Shown: in pieces, positions 49,750 to 57,297 of the stretch | Layout: the number at the start of each line of letters is the position of its first letter | Position numbering within the stretch: position 1 is the stretch's first letter | Source: Pinibacter soli | GTDB lineage: Bacteria; Bacteroidota; Bacteroidia; Chitinophagales; Chitinophagaceae | Assembly (NCBI RefSeq): GCF_029961145.1 | Contig: NZ_JASBRG010000008.1 | Location: forward strand, 21,431-85,430 | Reading direction: 5' to 3' | DNA: 64,000 nucleotides | The notes under the pieces: generated by a model | The model's input: only the letters and a program-made list of their open reading frames with translations | Databases searched by the model: none | What the model was told of the DNA's origin: nothing | Program-made: the position numbers and the translations under genes

Positions 49750-51168
49750 ATGGCCAGATTTAAATTTAAGTTTTCATACATCCAGAAGAACTTCCAGTTT
49801 GTGGTAGTTGCATTTGTTATTTCACTTGCAACACTCATCGGCATTTCATTTCTTATACGGAAGCAGGTACATATTTACGGCCAGTATTCAGATGCAATTG
49901 AGCATTCCTTTGAAGTAATGAACAGGGTAGAAGTACTTGAGCAATTATTGAAGGATGCAGAAACCGGTGTGCGTGGTTATTTGTTAACAAATGACAGTGT
50001 TTTTCTTGACCCTTACCGAAACGTGAACGATAGCATTAAAAGGTCGATGGACGATCTTAAACATATTATCAGCAATAGCGAAAAATATGGGGGCAACAGC
50101 TCAGTGCAGTTAGACAGAATACGTTATATCAATGAGAAGATTATTTTGCAAACAAGCATATTGAATGATTTGTTGGTAAATCACACAAAACTAGATAAGG
50201 CCTTGCTGCGGAAAGGAAAGGATATCCTCGACAGTTTGAGGGTAAATTTTGATAGTATGCGCCAGTATGAGCTAGGCTTGCTTGCAAAGAGCCGGATAGA
50301 GAAGAACAGACTGAAGGAAGCAACTCCTGCATATTTGTCCTCGCTGCTTGCATTTTCCATTATTCTTACACTTGCTTCTTTTGCCTACATTCTTAAGGAG
50401 TTGTTTACCCGCTATAAATATCAAACTGAGCTTGAAAGGAAAATCGCAGAGCTTAACCAAAGCAATGAAGAATTGGAGCAAATTGCTTATGCATCATCCC
50501 ATCATTTACAGGAGCCGCTTAGGAAGCTAAGGCTTTTTAGCAGTAAACTTTTGCATAAGTACAAAAATGATGTCGATAGTGATGTAAAAAAATCGGTAGA
50601 GCGGATTGACGCTTCTGCACTTGCTATGCAAGAACTTATTCAAAATTTTGCGGATTACACGAGTTTAGAAAAGCAACAGGAAAGCTTTACAAACGTATCG
50701 CTTAACACCGTGTTGTACCAGGCATTGTACCAGGTTCAAAATGAATTTTCTGCAAACGAGGCTGAACTGAAAACAGACAGGTTGCCTGAAGTAAAAGGTT
50801 CATTTCAAAGGTTGGTGCTGCTATTTAGAAATCTCCTTGAGAATTCAATAAAATATGCAAAGCCCGGTAGAATCCCGGAAATAACGGTTACCTATAGGAC
50901 TGGGCCCTATGTGAAAAATGAAAAGAATAACAACCAGGAGTATCACATCGTATCTATACACGACAATGGGATAGGTTTTGATAATCAGTATGTAGAAAAG
51001 ATCTTTGCGCTCTTCAGGAGATTACATACGCAGCAATCATTTTTTGAGGGGAAGGGAATCGGCCTGGCAATTTGTAAACGAATCATGTCTAATCACAACG
51101 GATACATTACAGCATCGGGAAAGGTGAATGAAGGAGCTTTGTTTGAACTCTACTTTCCTATTAATTAA
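49750..51168 (+). CDS. Membrane sensor histidine kinase with CHASE3 domain
   Basis: 472 residues: a first transmembrane helix (about 17-37, FVVVAFVISLATLIGISFLI), a CHASE3 extracellular sensor (about 40-190, RVEVLEQLLKDAETGVRGYLLTNDS as hallmark) and a second helix near 200-220. A coiled segment and HisKA follow, with H-box ASSHHLQEPLRKLRLF near 250. HATPase has RNLLENSIKYAK as N-box and HDNGIGFDNQYVEKIFALFRRLH. CHASE3 senses unknown external signals. No receiver is adjacent; the lone receivers at 52017 and 53930 are possible partners. Divergent from rpoN. The stop lies in a repeat arm. Confidence 0.92.
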   Translation: MARFKFKFSYIQKNFQFVVVAFVISLATLIGISFLIRKQVHIYGQYSDAIEHSFEVMNRVEVLEQLLKDAETGVRGYLLTNDSVFLDPYRNVNDSIKRSMDDLKHIISNSEKYGGNSSVQLDRIRYINEKIILQTSILNDLLVNHTKLDKALLRKGKDILDSLRVNFDSMRQYELGLLAKSRIEKNRLKEATPAYLSSLLAFSIILTLASFAYILKELFTRYKYQTELERKIAELNQSNEELEQIAYASSHHLQEPLRKLRLFSSKLLHKYKNDVDSDVKKSVERIDASALAMQELIQNFADYTSLEKQQESFTNVSLNTVLYQALYQVQNEFSANEAELKTDRLPEVKGSFQRLVLLFRNLLENSIKYAKPGRIPEITVTYRTGPYVKNEKNNNQEYHIVSIHDNGIGFDNQYVEKIFALFRRLHTQQSFFEGKGIGLAICKRIMSNHNGYITASGKVNEGALFELYFPIN

Positions 51169-51245
51169 AAATTGAAAATTGAAAGTTGAAAATGAATGGT
51201 ATAACTGTAGCCGTCATTTTCAACTTTCAACATTCCATTTTCAAC
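51167..51245. repeat. Intergenic inverted repeat, 'gaaaattgaaagttgaaaa' family
   Basis: Left arm 51167-51195 (AAAAATTGAAAATTGAAAGT and on) mirrored by 51214-51245 (TCATTTTCAACTTTCAACAT and on). The two arms cover the stop codons of both convergent neighbours (51166-51168 and 51241-51243). A single arm occurs near 26817-26845. Confidence 0.75.
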
Positions 51246-51546
51246 TAACTAGTTGTTTTCCCTCCATTTTGCTGCGCAAAGTATCGAATGCATCAAGTAA
51301 GGCATCTTCCCAGCGTTTGGAAATTGAATAGCCGGAAATAATGATGTTGTGCAGCGATAGTTTTAACAGTGCTACCTTATCCTTCTCACTTTCGTCCTTA
51401 TAAGTTTCATACAGCTCAAGTTCAGCGGAATCAATGTTTCCAAATTCTTCCTGAATTTGTTTAAGCTTACTTGTCATCTTTCTGAGGAGAGAATAATAGC
51501 CGGCATTGTCAATTGCGGATGTCTTTGTAACAAAATTAAAATTCAT
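51241..51546 (-). CDS. Small helical protein, unknown
   Basis: 101 residues, probably all-helical: LLRKMTSKLKQIQEEFGNIDSAELELYETYKDESEKDKVALLKLSLHNIIISGYSISKRWEDALLDAFDTLRSKMEGK. No signal peptide, no membrane helix. I do not recognise the family. The start ATG at 51546 lies 39 bp after a GGGCAC -24-like element, so it may be under the same control as its stress-gene neighbours. The end is inside a repeat arm, so the last residue or two may be recent. Confidence 0.65.
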   Translation of the reverse strand: MNFNFVTKTSAIDNAGYYSLLRKMTSKLKQIQEEFGNIDSAELELYETYKDESEKDKVALLKLSLHNIIISGYSISKRWEDALLDAFDTLRSKMEGKQLVS

Positions 51547-51570
51547 ATGACATGATTTAGTTTAACTGGT

Positions 51571-51586
51571 AAAAAAATGTGTGCCC
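51571..51586 (-). promoter_or_regulatory. -24-like promoter element of the small helical-protein gene
   Basis: Minus strand GGGCACACATTTTTTT (51586-51571). The GG pair is 39 bp before the start at 51546, giving a predicted 5' UTR of about 15 bases. Confidence 0.45.
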
Positions 51587-51664
51587 ATCCCATTTAGTTT
51601 TCATGTAGAAGATATTCCTCGAATGTTTCACAATTGCGATATTGATTTGCAAGTGTTTAACAAT

Positions 51665-51680
51665 GGGTACATTTTTTGGA
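51665..51680 (+). promoter_or_regulatory. -24-like promoter element of the DUF1328 gene
   Basis: GGGTACATTTTTTGGA (51665-51680), 59 bp before the ATG at 51725. The -12 half TTGG is the best in the set. Confidence 0.55.
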
Positions 51681-51724
51681 TTAGTAGTTATCAAACAACA
51701 TTGTTTCATCTAAAAACTACAATT

Positions 51725-51886
51725 ATGTTACGTTGGACAATAACCTTTTTAGTAATAGCAATAATCGCTGCGGTACTTGGATTTGGGGGCATAGCAGCCA
51801 GTGCTGCCGGTATAGCAAAAATCTTATTCTTCGTATTTCTTGTGCTGTTTATTATTTCTCTCCTTACCGGAAGAGCAAGAGAATAG
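51725..51886 (+). CDS. DUF1328-family small membrane protein
   Basis: 53 residues from the ATG of [49 protein letters not shown]. The 48-codon upstream extension is dropped because it covers the promoter element. Two hydrophobic helices with the family signature F-x-x-I-A-A-x-A-A-x-I-A-K-x-L-F-x-x-F-h-x-L-F define DUF1328 (YtjA), tiny membrane proteins linked to envelope or osmotic stress. Single-gene unit. Confidence 0.9.
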   Translation: MLRWTITFLVIAIIAAVLGFGGIAASAAGIAKILFFVFLVLFIISLLTGRARE

Positions 51887-52016
51887 ACAATCTTTTGGTC
51901 TCTCAAAAAGTGCTACTAAAGTTACATAAATTGGTTTGAAATTGTAATGACTAGTAGCACTTTTATTTTTTTCTTCTCATCATTAAAGCTAGCTTTATAG
52001 AAATTATAACACTAGT

Positions 52017-52439
52017 ATGGAAAAGCTTTTCGTACTTATTGCTGAAGACGACGCAGATGACAGATTCTTATTACAGAACGCTTTTGAAGAGATGGGATAT
52101 ACTGATAAACTCGAGTTCGTGGAAAACGGTGTAGAGCTGATGGATTTTCTGCAAAACAATTCAAATAATTCGAATTCCGTTCCCGGCTTTATTTTGCTGG
52201 ATCTTAACATGCCGAAAAAAGATGGGAGAGAAGTGCTGAAAGAATTAAAACAACATGAAGACTACAAGACAATTCCAGTAGTAGTTTTTTCCACTACAAA
52301 AAATGAAACAGAAGTTAAGAGATGTTATGAGCTCGGCGCAAACACATACGTTGTAAAGCCAGTGAGTTATGACTCTTTGCTAAAATTTGTTGAGAATATT
52401 CGAAGCTACTGGTTCAATGTTGCAACCATTCCAATGTAG
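52017..52439 (+). CDS. Stand-alone response regulator receiver (Rcp1-like)
   Basis: 140 residues, receiver domain only. The acidic pocket is IAEDDADDRF, the phospho-Asp lies in ILLDLNMPKKDG near 61, with switch Thr/Ser in VFSTTKNETE and the invariant Lys in VVKPVSY. It has the short Rcp1-type insertion (VPGFILLDLNMP). It has no output domain, so it passes phosphate or blocks a partner. No kinase gene is in the same operon; the CHASE3 kinase 850 bp upstream is a candidate. The stop codon is the first triplet of a repeat arm. Confidence 0.9.
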   Translation: MEKLFVLIAEDDADDRFLLQNAFEEMGYTDKLEFVENGVELMDFLQNNSNNSNSVPGFILLDLNMPKKDGREVLKELKQHEDYKTIPVVVFSTTKNETEVKRCYELGANTYVVKPVSYDSLLKFVENIRSYWFNVATIPM

Positions 52440-52511
52440 AGCTAAGGCACTGCCTTGCCAGCAATACAATCAGATCCCATTTTTAAAGACAAGGAAGTGC
52501 CTTGTCTCTAC
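52436..52511. repeat. Intergenic inverted repeat, 'gacaaggcagtgcc' family
   Basis: Left arm GTAGAGCTAAGGCACTGCC from 52436, which contains the stop codon of the upstream receiver gene, mirrored by AAGACAAGGAAGTGCCTTGT to 52511. Second copy of the family found at 14666-14747. Confidence 0.75.
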
Positions 52512-52514
52512 AAG

Positions 52515-52931
52515 TTACAGATCCCGCTGCTTATCTGCCGCAATTTCCCCTTCGCCTGCTTTTTTACCGGATCTTTTAAAAAAATCCCTCAGTTTGCCGA
52601 ACCAATTTTTTCCTTCACTAACATTCAACATGCTACTGGAATAGTTGCGGACAATTGTTGGTACAAGCAGTTTTGCAACGAACCCTGCATTGCCTAACAG
52701 CAACCTTCTTATAAGGACATCTACGCCTAAATCCAATCCCATATTTAACAACGGATTGTTCTTGTTTTTAGTAGATATTTTAGACACAAAACCCAGGGCA
52801 TTTTCAAAAGGCTTCAACAGTTGCTTTGTGTTGTTCCATTCGCTTTGAATAGCAAGTTTTTGTGCGGCAAGCTCCGCAGAAAGTCTTTGCTCTTCTGCGA
52901 CAAGTTGATGATAGGTAGAAATTTTATTCAT
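52515..52931 (-). CDS. Unknown protein following the holin-like gene
   Basis: 138 residues, helical, with an N-terminal Ala/Glu-rich segment (YHQLVAEEQRLSAELAAQKLAIQSEWNNTKQLLKPF) and a middle with NPLLNMGLDLGVDVLIRRLLLGNAG, moderately hydrophobic, then a Lys-rich tail. No signal peptide and no clear transmembrane helix. Its start overlaps the end of the holin-like gene by 8 bp, so the two are translated together and probably act together at the membrane. Family not recognised by name. Confidence 0.7.
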   Translation of the reverse strand: MNKISTYHQLVAEEQRLSAELAAQKLAIQSEWNNTKQLLKPFENALGFVSKISTKNKNNPLLNMGLDLGVDVLIRRLLLGNAGFVAKLLVPTIVRNYSSSMLNVSEGKNWFGKLRDFFKRSGKKAGEGEIAADKQRDL

Positions 52932-53262
52932 AAATTTTTCTGACTATAAAGTTTTTAAGAGGCATTGTAACTTGTTTTTTACAAAGAAGAAAGATCAATC
53001 CGATCAAAAGGTAAGCGCCTGCAACAATAAAAAATCCAGCTTCCATATTGTTCATAGTATGGCCTATCCAGAGGCCAGCTCCGATACCAGCAAACATCAA
53101 ACAGAATAGAAAGAGGCAAGTCACAAAAATCACCACAAGGCTTTCAGAAACAGCATTTGTTGCCTTCATTGTAGTTCTCACACGGGCATGTTCTATGAAG
53201 GTATTTACAAAATTGGTTGCCTGATCCGTGAGATTTGCCGCGCTTTTTTTCAAATCTTCCAT
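52924..53262 (-). CDS. Phage_holin_3_6-type membrane protein (stress-associated)
   Basis: 112 residues with two transmembrane helices (VIFVTCLFLFCLMFAGIGAGLWIG and AGFFIVAGAYLLIGLIFLLC) after an amphipathic N-terminus, DLKKSAANLTDQATNFVNTFIEHARVR, a membrane-surface helix of the phage-holin-3-6/DUF1469 type. No phage genes lie near, and such proteins accompany YtxH genes in stress operons, so the holin name is structural only. Separated from the YtxH gene by a repeat and a terminator-like stem 13 bp before the start. Confidence 0.75.
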   Translation of the reverse strand: MEDLKKSAANLTDQATNFVNTFIEHARVRTTMKATNAVSESLVVIFVTCLFLFCLMFAGIGAGLWIGHTMNNMEAGFFIVAGAYLLIGLIFLLCKKQVTMPLKNFIVRKIYE

Positions 53263-53274
53263 AATAAAGTGTTT

Positions 53275-53303
53275 AAAAAAGAGCAGGTTCGTCCTGCTCT
53301 TTT
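53275..53303. terminator. Terminator-like hairpin just upstream of the holin-like start
   Basis: GAGCAGG (53281-53287) and CCTGCTC (53293-53299) with a 5-nt loop; T6 follows on the minus strand and T4 on the plus strand. On the minus strand it ends 13 bp before the holin-like ATG, so it either ends the YtxH transcript or attenuates the next gene. Confidence 0.75.
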
Positions 53304-53366
53304 ATCGATTTTCAAGGGTAGCTGCAGCGAATTTTCGGACTTGCGAAAAAGCTACAGACACGTGAG

Positions 53367-53484
53367 GTAATAAGTTGTAGGTGATAAGTTTTGTGTTGTA
53401 GGTATAAAGCTACAAGTTCCCTTACTGCGGGACCTTCTTACTCACAACTCAGAACTCAAAAACTTAGAACTTATTACTTATTAC
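53367..53484. repeat. Intergenic inverted repeat, 'aataagttgtaggtgataag' family
   Basis: Left arm 53367-53409 (GTAATAAGTTGTAGGTGATA and on) mirrored by 53437-53484 (AACTTAGAACTTATTACTTA at the end). The right arm includes the YtxH stop codon. Confidence 0.7.
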
Positions 53485-53717
53485 GATAATTCAGAAGTAA
53501 TTGAATTAGCTTTTTGTTTGTATTCACCCTTTAGTTTGTTTAGCTTATCCTTTCCACTGTCGAGTACTCCGCCTATTTTATCTGCCCAGTCTGCTGCAGT
53601 GTCCGCAATGTTCTTACGGGTAGTGCTTCCTTTTTCAGGAGCCATCAAAATACCTACTACTGCGCCTACTGCTGCTGCACCTAATATGCCCAATACGATT
53701 TTTGTTTGAGTTGTCAT
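53481..53717 (-). CDS. YtxH-domain protein
   Basis: 78 residues with an N-terminal membrane helix rich in small residues (ILGILGAAAVGAVVGILMAP) followed by EKGSTTRKNIADTAADWADKIGGVLDSGKDKLNKLKGEYKQKANSI, the YtxH/DUF883-like pattern of an amphipathic helix with Lys/Asp pairs. YtxH-type proteins are general-stress membrane proteins. A strong TGGCAC element lies 66 bp upstream. The start is clear. Confidence 0.88.
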   Translation of the reverse strand: MTTQTKIVLGILGAAAVGAVVGILMAPEKGSTTRKNIADTAADWADKIGGVLDSGKDKLNKLKGEYKQKANSITSELS

Positions 53718-53768
53718 AATTGATTAAGTTTAAATGATTATTTGATGATAGTTTTCTTTGAGCAACGT

Positions 53769-53784
53769 TTAAAAAACTGTGCCA
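53769..53784 (-). promoter_or_regulatory. -24-like promoter element of the YtxH gene
   Basis: Minus strand TGGCACAGTTTTTTAA (53784-53769), preceded by CCCACATACTTATAGC. The same upstream word with small changes precedes the sites at 29943 and 31164. Confidence 0.55.
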
Positions 53785-53929
53785 TCGCTATAAGTATGTG
53801 GGAAATAAATTCCTCAGGTACAAGCTTTACATAACATAAATAACAACGGTTAATCTCTGAATGTTTTGATTAAAAATATAATTTAGTTTTTTAAAAAAAA
53901 CGCTGGGAATTATTGAATGAACAAGAAGA

Positions 53930-54352
53930 ATGAAAGCCATGGAAAATCCTCAAACAAATATAACAGCAACAAAGTCAATCGTGTATTTTAAAAATAACGA
54001 CATAAAGAGAAATAAAGTCCTGATCATAGATGATGAGGAAGATCTTTGTATGTTGCTGAAAAACTATCTTACAAGAAAAAACTTCGAGGTATTTATTGCC
54101 CACACTTTAAACGAGGGACTGTCGGCACTAAATGAAGTAAAACCCGACATATTATTCCTTGACAACAACCTGCCTGATGGCACGGGTTGGGATAAAGCCT
54201 CGGATCTTTCGCTGCTTTATCCACATCTACGCATTAATCTTATCAGCGCTTTTCATCCAACTCTCCCAGACGGGAATCACCACAACATTAATATCATAGA
54301 TAAGCCTGTTTCGTTAAAACAGATCGATAAGTTTGTTTCCTCCATCAGCTGA
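53930..54352 (+). CDS. Response-regulator receiver domain protein
   Basis: 140 residues (137 from the second ATG at 53939). Receiver fold only: VLIIDDEEDLCMLLKNYL, phospho-Asp in ILFLDNNLPDGTG, and the Lys in IIDKPVSLKQIDKFV. It is somewhat degenerate in the switch region (LISAFHPT). It has an N-terminal extension of about 30 residues without known motif. No output domain and no adjacent kinase gene, so its role is probably phosphotransfer or protein binding. Confidence 0.85.
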   Translation: MKAMENPQTNITATKSIVYFKNNDIKRNKVLIIDDEEDLCMLLKNYLTRKNFEVFIAHTLNEGLSALNEVKPDILFLDNNLPDGTGWDKASDLSLLYPHLRINLISAFHPTLPDGNHHNINIIDKPVSLKQIDKFVSSIS

Positions 54353-54515
54353 ACTTTCAGGATTTTATTTGCGTTAATTGTTTTCCCAAAATAAGAATGG
54401 GTATAAAGTTAGCAATATACAGGAGTGAGAAACTCTTTGTTGCGGCGTTCAAGCCGTTTGGCTTTGTCCTCATGCCTTTTGATAGTGATCAGTTCAAATT
54501 GAAAATGGAAAAACA

Positions 54516-55106
54516 ATGAATACTTATAATCATCACTCCGAAGACCATTCTAAAGCATCTGAAGGAATAAGTAAAAAATTAGATTGCAACAACGATTTAA
54601 TTGGCCCCGATGCAAATGTGAAGATCTCAAAGATATCCCGCTTCTATAACAAGATGTCTAGTGTTATTACTAAATCTACCGGGAGCCCCGTGGCACTAAT
54701 CATTGCGATGTCGATTATTATTATCTGGGCAGTAACCGGCCCTATTTTCCATTACTCGGATACCTGGCAACTGGTGATCAATACAGGCACAACCATCATT
54801 ACCTTCTTAATGGTATTCATCATTCAGCAATCGCAAAATAAGGATACTGTTGCCGTTCATTTAAAACTCAATGAATTGATCGCTGTAAACGAGCATGCGA
54901 GCAATCGACTTGTTGATATTGAAGATTTAAGCGATAAAGAGTTGGAGGTGCTTAAAAGATTCTACATAAAGCTCTCAGAGCTGGCTGAAAACGATAAGGA
55001 ATTGTTTACCACCCACTCACTCGATGAAGCCGCCGAGAATAGAACTAAAAAGATTAAGGCGAAGATGGGAAGACATGGTGGAGAAATAGGAGTGAATGAT
55101 AAGTAA
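54516..55106 (+). CDS. Low-affinity iron permease-family protein
   Basis: 196 residues. A polar N-terminus leads to two transmembrane helices (SPVALIIAMSIIIIWAVTGPIFHYSDTWQLVINTGTTIITFLMVFIIQQSQNKDTVAVHLKLNELIAV), the PF04120 iron-permease signature including the conserved W-x-x-x-G-P and the FIIQQSQNKD loop. A charged C-terminal helix follows. In Bacteroidota such proteins are usually found in stress clusters and iron transport has not been shown for them. Stop codon lies in a repeat arm. Confidence 0.85.
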   Translation: MNTYNHHSEDHSKASEGISKKLDCNNDLIGPDANVKISKISRFYNKMSSVITKSTGSPVALIIAMSIIIIWAVTGPIFHYSDTWQLVINTGTTIITFLMVFIIQQSQNKDTVAVHLKLNELIAVNEHASNRLVDIEDLSDKELEVLKRFYIKLSELAENDKELFTTHSLDEAAENRTKKIKAKMGRHGGEIGVNDK

Positions 55107-55172
55107 AAGGTGAAAAGTAAAAATTCAAAATTGCGGCAGCACTTTTGAATTTTTACTTTTCACTTTGAATTT
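55102..55172. repeat. Intergenic inverted repeat, 'aaaagtaaaaattcaaaagt' family
   Basis: Left arm 55102-55130 (AGTAAAAGGTGAAAAGTAAA and on), overlapping the upstream stop codon, mirrored by 55142-55172 (CTTTTGAATTTTTACTTTTC and on). Confidence 0.75.
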
Positions 55173-55174
55173 AT

Positions 55175-55348
55175 TTAGTGCCTATGGAAAAAAATAGCTC
55201 TTATAATTATAAACAATATGGCTGCTAAAAACATGAATATGGAAATGCGGTTGATGCCGTGCATGTATCTTATCCAGGATGTAGTGGGAGCTTTTGGATC
55301 TTTTTTCTTTATGTACAGATATTCTGCAAGTTGGCGCCAGATTCCCAT
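55175..55348 (-). CDS. Small DUF6728-like membrane protein
   Basis: 57 residues from the ATG at 55348: MGIWRQLAEYLYIKKKDPKA, then PTTSWIRYMHGINRISIFMF and a transmembrane helix LAAILFIIIRAIF ending HRH. The longer frame from 55408 starts in low-complexity repeat DNA and is not used. The pattern of a basic/aromatic N-terminus, KKDP, MHGINRISI and a C-terminal helix matches a small Bacteroidota-only membrane family (DUF6728 as I recall it). Function unknown. Confidence 0.7.
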   Translation of the reverse strand: MGIWRQLAEYLYIKKKDPKAPTTSWIRYMHGINRISIFMFLAAILFIIIRAIFFHRH

Positions 55349-55473
55349 GGGACAAATTTGAAATTTGAGATTAGATATTTGAAATACAAAGTTACAGGAA
55401 AAGGGCACGCAGATTGGACTGATTTACGCTGGTGCTGAACCGATGATTTATTAAATTACTTAAGAAAATCGCA

Positions 55474-55655
55474 CCGTCATTGCGAGGCCTGCGATAGATA
55501 GCTGTTCGAGTTTGTAAAAACGGCTTAAAGTTCGGAAATCGGCCGAAGCAATCTCCACACGCGGCCCGCAGAGATTGCTTCGCCCCACTCTCTGCGATTT
55601 TGACATTGTTTTGATATTCCAACCATTCGTTCTCAGCCGGGTCTCGCAATGACGG
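55474..55655. repeat. 'cgtcattgcgag' composite palindromic element
   Basis: Outer arms CCGTCATTGCGAG (55474-55486) and CTCGCAATGACGG (55643-55655) are perfect 13-bp reverse complements. An inner pair CGAAGCAATCTC (55544-55555) and GAGATTGCTTCG (55571-55582) is a perfect 12-bp stem. This word set recurs in unrelated bacterial genomes as an intergenic repeat. The GC content is higher than the surrounding DNA. Reading frames across it are not coding. Confidence 0.8.
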
Positions 55656-55679
55656 ACTGCGCTCGCTTCAATTAGTCGA

Positions 55680-56012
55680 TCATTTCTTCCTGGCCTTCTT
55701 CGCCACCAACCCGTACGAATCATCAATCATTTCGCACAGTTGCTTTTTCGTCAAGCTTCCATCAATAATCACTGTGTTCCAGTGTTGTTTGTTCATGTGA
55801 TAACCGGGCAATACACTGCTGTATCGTTCGCGCCACTCGATGGCCTTATCAGGATCGCATTTCGCATTAAACTGCAATGGATTGCTGTTAAGCGAAATAA
55901 GCAAAAATATTTTACCGTTCGTTTTGTAAACAAGCGTCTCGTCTCCAAATGGAAACGTTTCCTCAACGTCATTCTTTTTAAGACAATAGGCTTGTAATTC
56001 TTCGATGTCCAT
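55680..56012 (-). CDS. MmcQ/YjbR-family DNA-binding protein
   Basis: 110 residues, the full length of the MmcQ/YjbR (CyaY-like fold) family. It has CLKKNDVEETFPFGDETLVYKTNGKIFLLISLNSNPLQFNAKCDPDKAIEWRERYSSVLPGYHMNKQHWNTVIIDGSLTKKQLCEMIDDSYGLV, with the conserved T-FPFG-D, the L-K-C/D-P and the G-Y-H-M-N-K-x-H-W-N motifs. It is a soluble protein of unclear role, sometimes tied to drug resistance or DNA binding. Isolated between the composite repeat and another repeat. Confidence 0.9.
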   Translation of the reverse strand: MDIEELQAYCLKKNDVEETFPFGDETLVYKTNGKIFLLISLNSNPLQFNAKCDPDKAIEWRERYSSVLPGYHMNKQHWNTVIIDGSLTKKQLCEMIDDSYGLVAKKARKK

Positions 56013-56046
56013 GTAAGCAGGAATTAGAAATTAGGAATTAGAACAA

Positions 56047-56168
56047 CAGCACGCAGATGACACTGATTGAACTGATTTACGCAGATGTTTTCTATAGCCG
56101 ATCTATATCACCCACATGTCAGTTCTAAAATATCAGCGTAAATCTGCTCGATCTGCGTCAACTGCGTG
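56047..56168. repeat. Intergenic inverted repeat, 'cgcagatgacactgatt' family
   Basis: Left arm 56047-56086 (CAGCACGCAGATGACACTGA and on) mirrored by 56130-56168 (ATATCAGCGTAAATCTGCTC and on). The right arm forms the 3' end of lpxB, giving its last ten or so codons. Confidence 0.8.
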
Positions 56169-57281
56169 CCTTCTCTTCACGAACTCCACGATGCTCCTCG
56201 CCGCATTTGCAGAAGCGTCGCCGCCCTTTGTCAGTAAATGTTTTAGCTCGGAATAATCGCTTTGTAATTGTTGCCTGCGGGTTTCGTCGTTGAATAATCT
56301 GTTCAGCTCATCTTTTATTTTCACAGGGTTCATTTCATCCTGTATCAATTCTTTTACAACTTCTTTATCCATAATCAAATTTACAAGGCAGATGTATTTT
56401 ACTTTGATCAATTGTCTCGCGATAAGGTAGGAGACAGGATTGCCTTTGTAGCAGATTACTTCAGGCACATCGAACAACGCCGTTTCCAAAGTAGCAGTGC
56501 CAGAGGTTACAAGCGCTGCGCTGCTTTGCAGCAGCAACTTGTAAGTTTGATTGCTTACCGTACTTACATTGGGATATTGTGTAATGAACTGGGCAAAGAA
56601 ATCATCAGTAAGGCTCGGTGCTTTCGCAATGATGAATTGATAGTCAGGAAAATCTTTACTCACTTCCAGCATCACCGGCAATTTTTTCGCCACTTCCTGC
56701 TTGCGGCTGCCCGGAAGTAGCGCAATTATTTTTTTATCGCTTAACGGGGCTTCGTCTTTTAAATTTTTCTTCGCATCTTCTATCACCTGCACCAGCGGAT
56801 GACCAACATATTCCACATCCCATTGCCATCTGTCTTTATAATAATCTTTTTCGAACGGCAGGATCACCAGCATTTTGTCGATGTATTGCTTCATCTTCTT
56901 CACGCGGTTTTCTTTCCATGCCCACACCTGAGGAGAAATGTAAAACACGATTTTATAACCCTGCTGCTTGCCCCATTCGGCAATGCGCAGGTTAAAGCCC
57001 GGATAGTCGATCAGTACCAATACATCTGGCTTGAAATGCTCAATGTCTTCCTTGCAGAATTTTAAGTTTTTTAAAATCGTTGAAAGGTTCGCCACTACTT
57101 CCACAAAACCCATAAAAGCCAGGTCCCTATAGTGTTTTACTAATGTACCGCCGGCATTCTGCATAAGATCGCCACCCCAGCAACGGATGTCTGCAGCCGC
57201 GTCTTGTTTCTTCAACTCTTTAATGAGGTTACTTCCATGCAAATCGCCCGAAGCCTCGCCGGCAATAATGTAGTATTTCAT
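56133..57281 (-). CDS. lpxB: Lipid-A-disaccharide synthase
   Basis: Glycosyltransferase that joins UDP-2,3-diacylglucosamine and lipid X at the inner membrane in lipid A synthesis. It is 382 residues from the ATG of MKYYIIAGEASGDLHGSNLI; the six-residue upstream extension is unlikely. The N-terminal GEASGDLHG, VLIDYPGFNLRIAEWGKQQG, YISPQVWAWKENRVKKM, LLPGSRKQEV and SGTATLETALFDVPEVICYKG are all hallmarks. The C-terminal HAVDADRADLR is encoded by an intergenic repeat arm, so the end of the protein is probably not ancestral. It stands alone on the minus strand. Confidence 0.95.
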   Translation of the reverse strand: MKYYIIAGEASGDLHGSNLIKELKKQDAAADIRCWGGDLMQNAGGTLVKHYRDLAFMGFVEVVANLSTILKNLKFCKEDIEHFKPDVLVLIDYPGFNLRIAEWGKQQGYKIVFYISPQVWAWKENRVKKMKQYIDKMLVILPFEKDYYKDRWQWDVEYVGHPLVQVIEDAKKNLKDEAPLSDKKIIALLPGSRKQEVAKKLPVMLEVSKDFPDYQFIIAKAPSLTDDFFAQFITQYPNVSTVSNQTYKLLLQSSAALVTSGTATLETALFDVPEVICYKGNPVSYLIARQLIKVKYICLVNLIMDKEVVKELIQDEMNPVKIKDELNRLFNDETRRQQLQSDYSELKHLLTKGGDASANAARSIVEFVKRRHAVDADRADLR

Positions 57282-57297
57282 ATGGCCGCAAGATAGC

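Noticed and set aside
52924..53262. Prophage remnant, because of the holin-like protein
   Set aside because: No integrase, terminase or structural gene nearby; this holin-type family is common in bacterial stress operons.
55392..55726. Two 85-88 residue ORFs near 55.5 kb
   Set aside because: They translate the composite palindromic element and show no protein-like composition.
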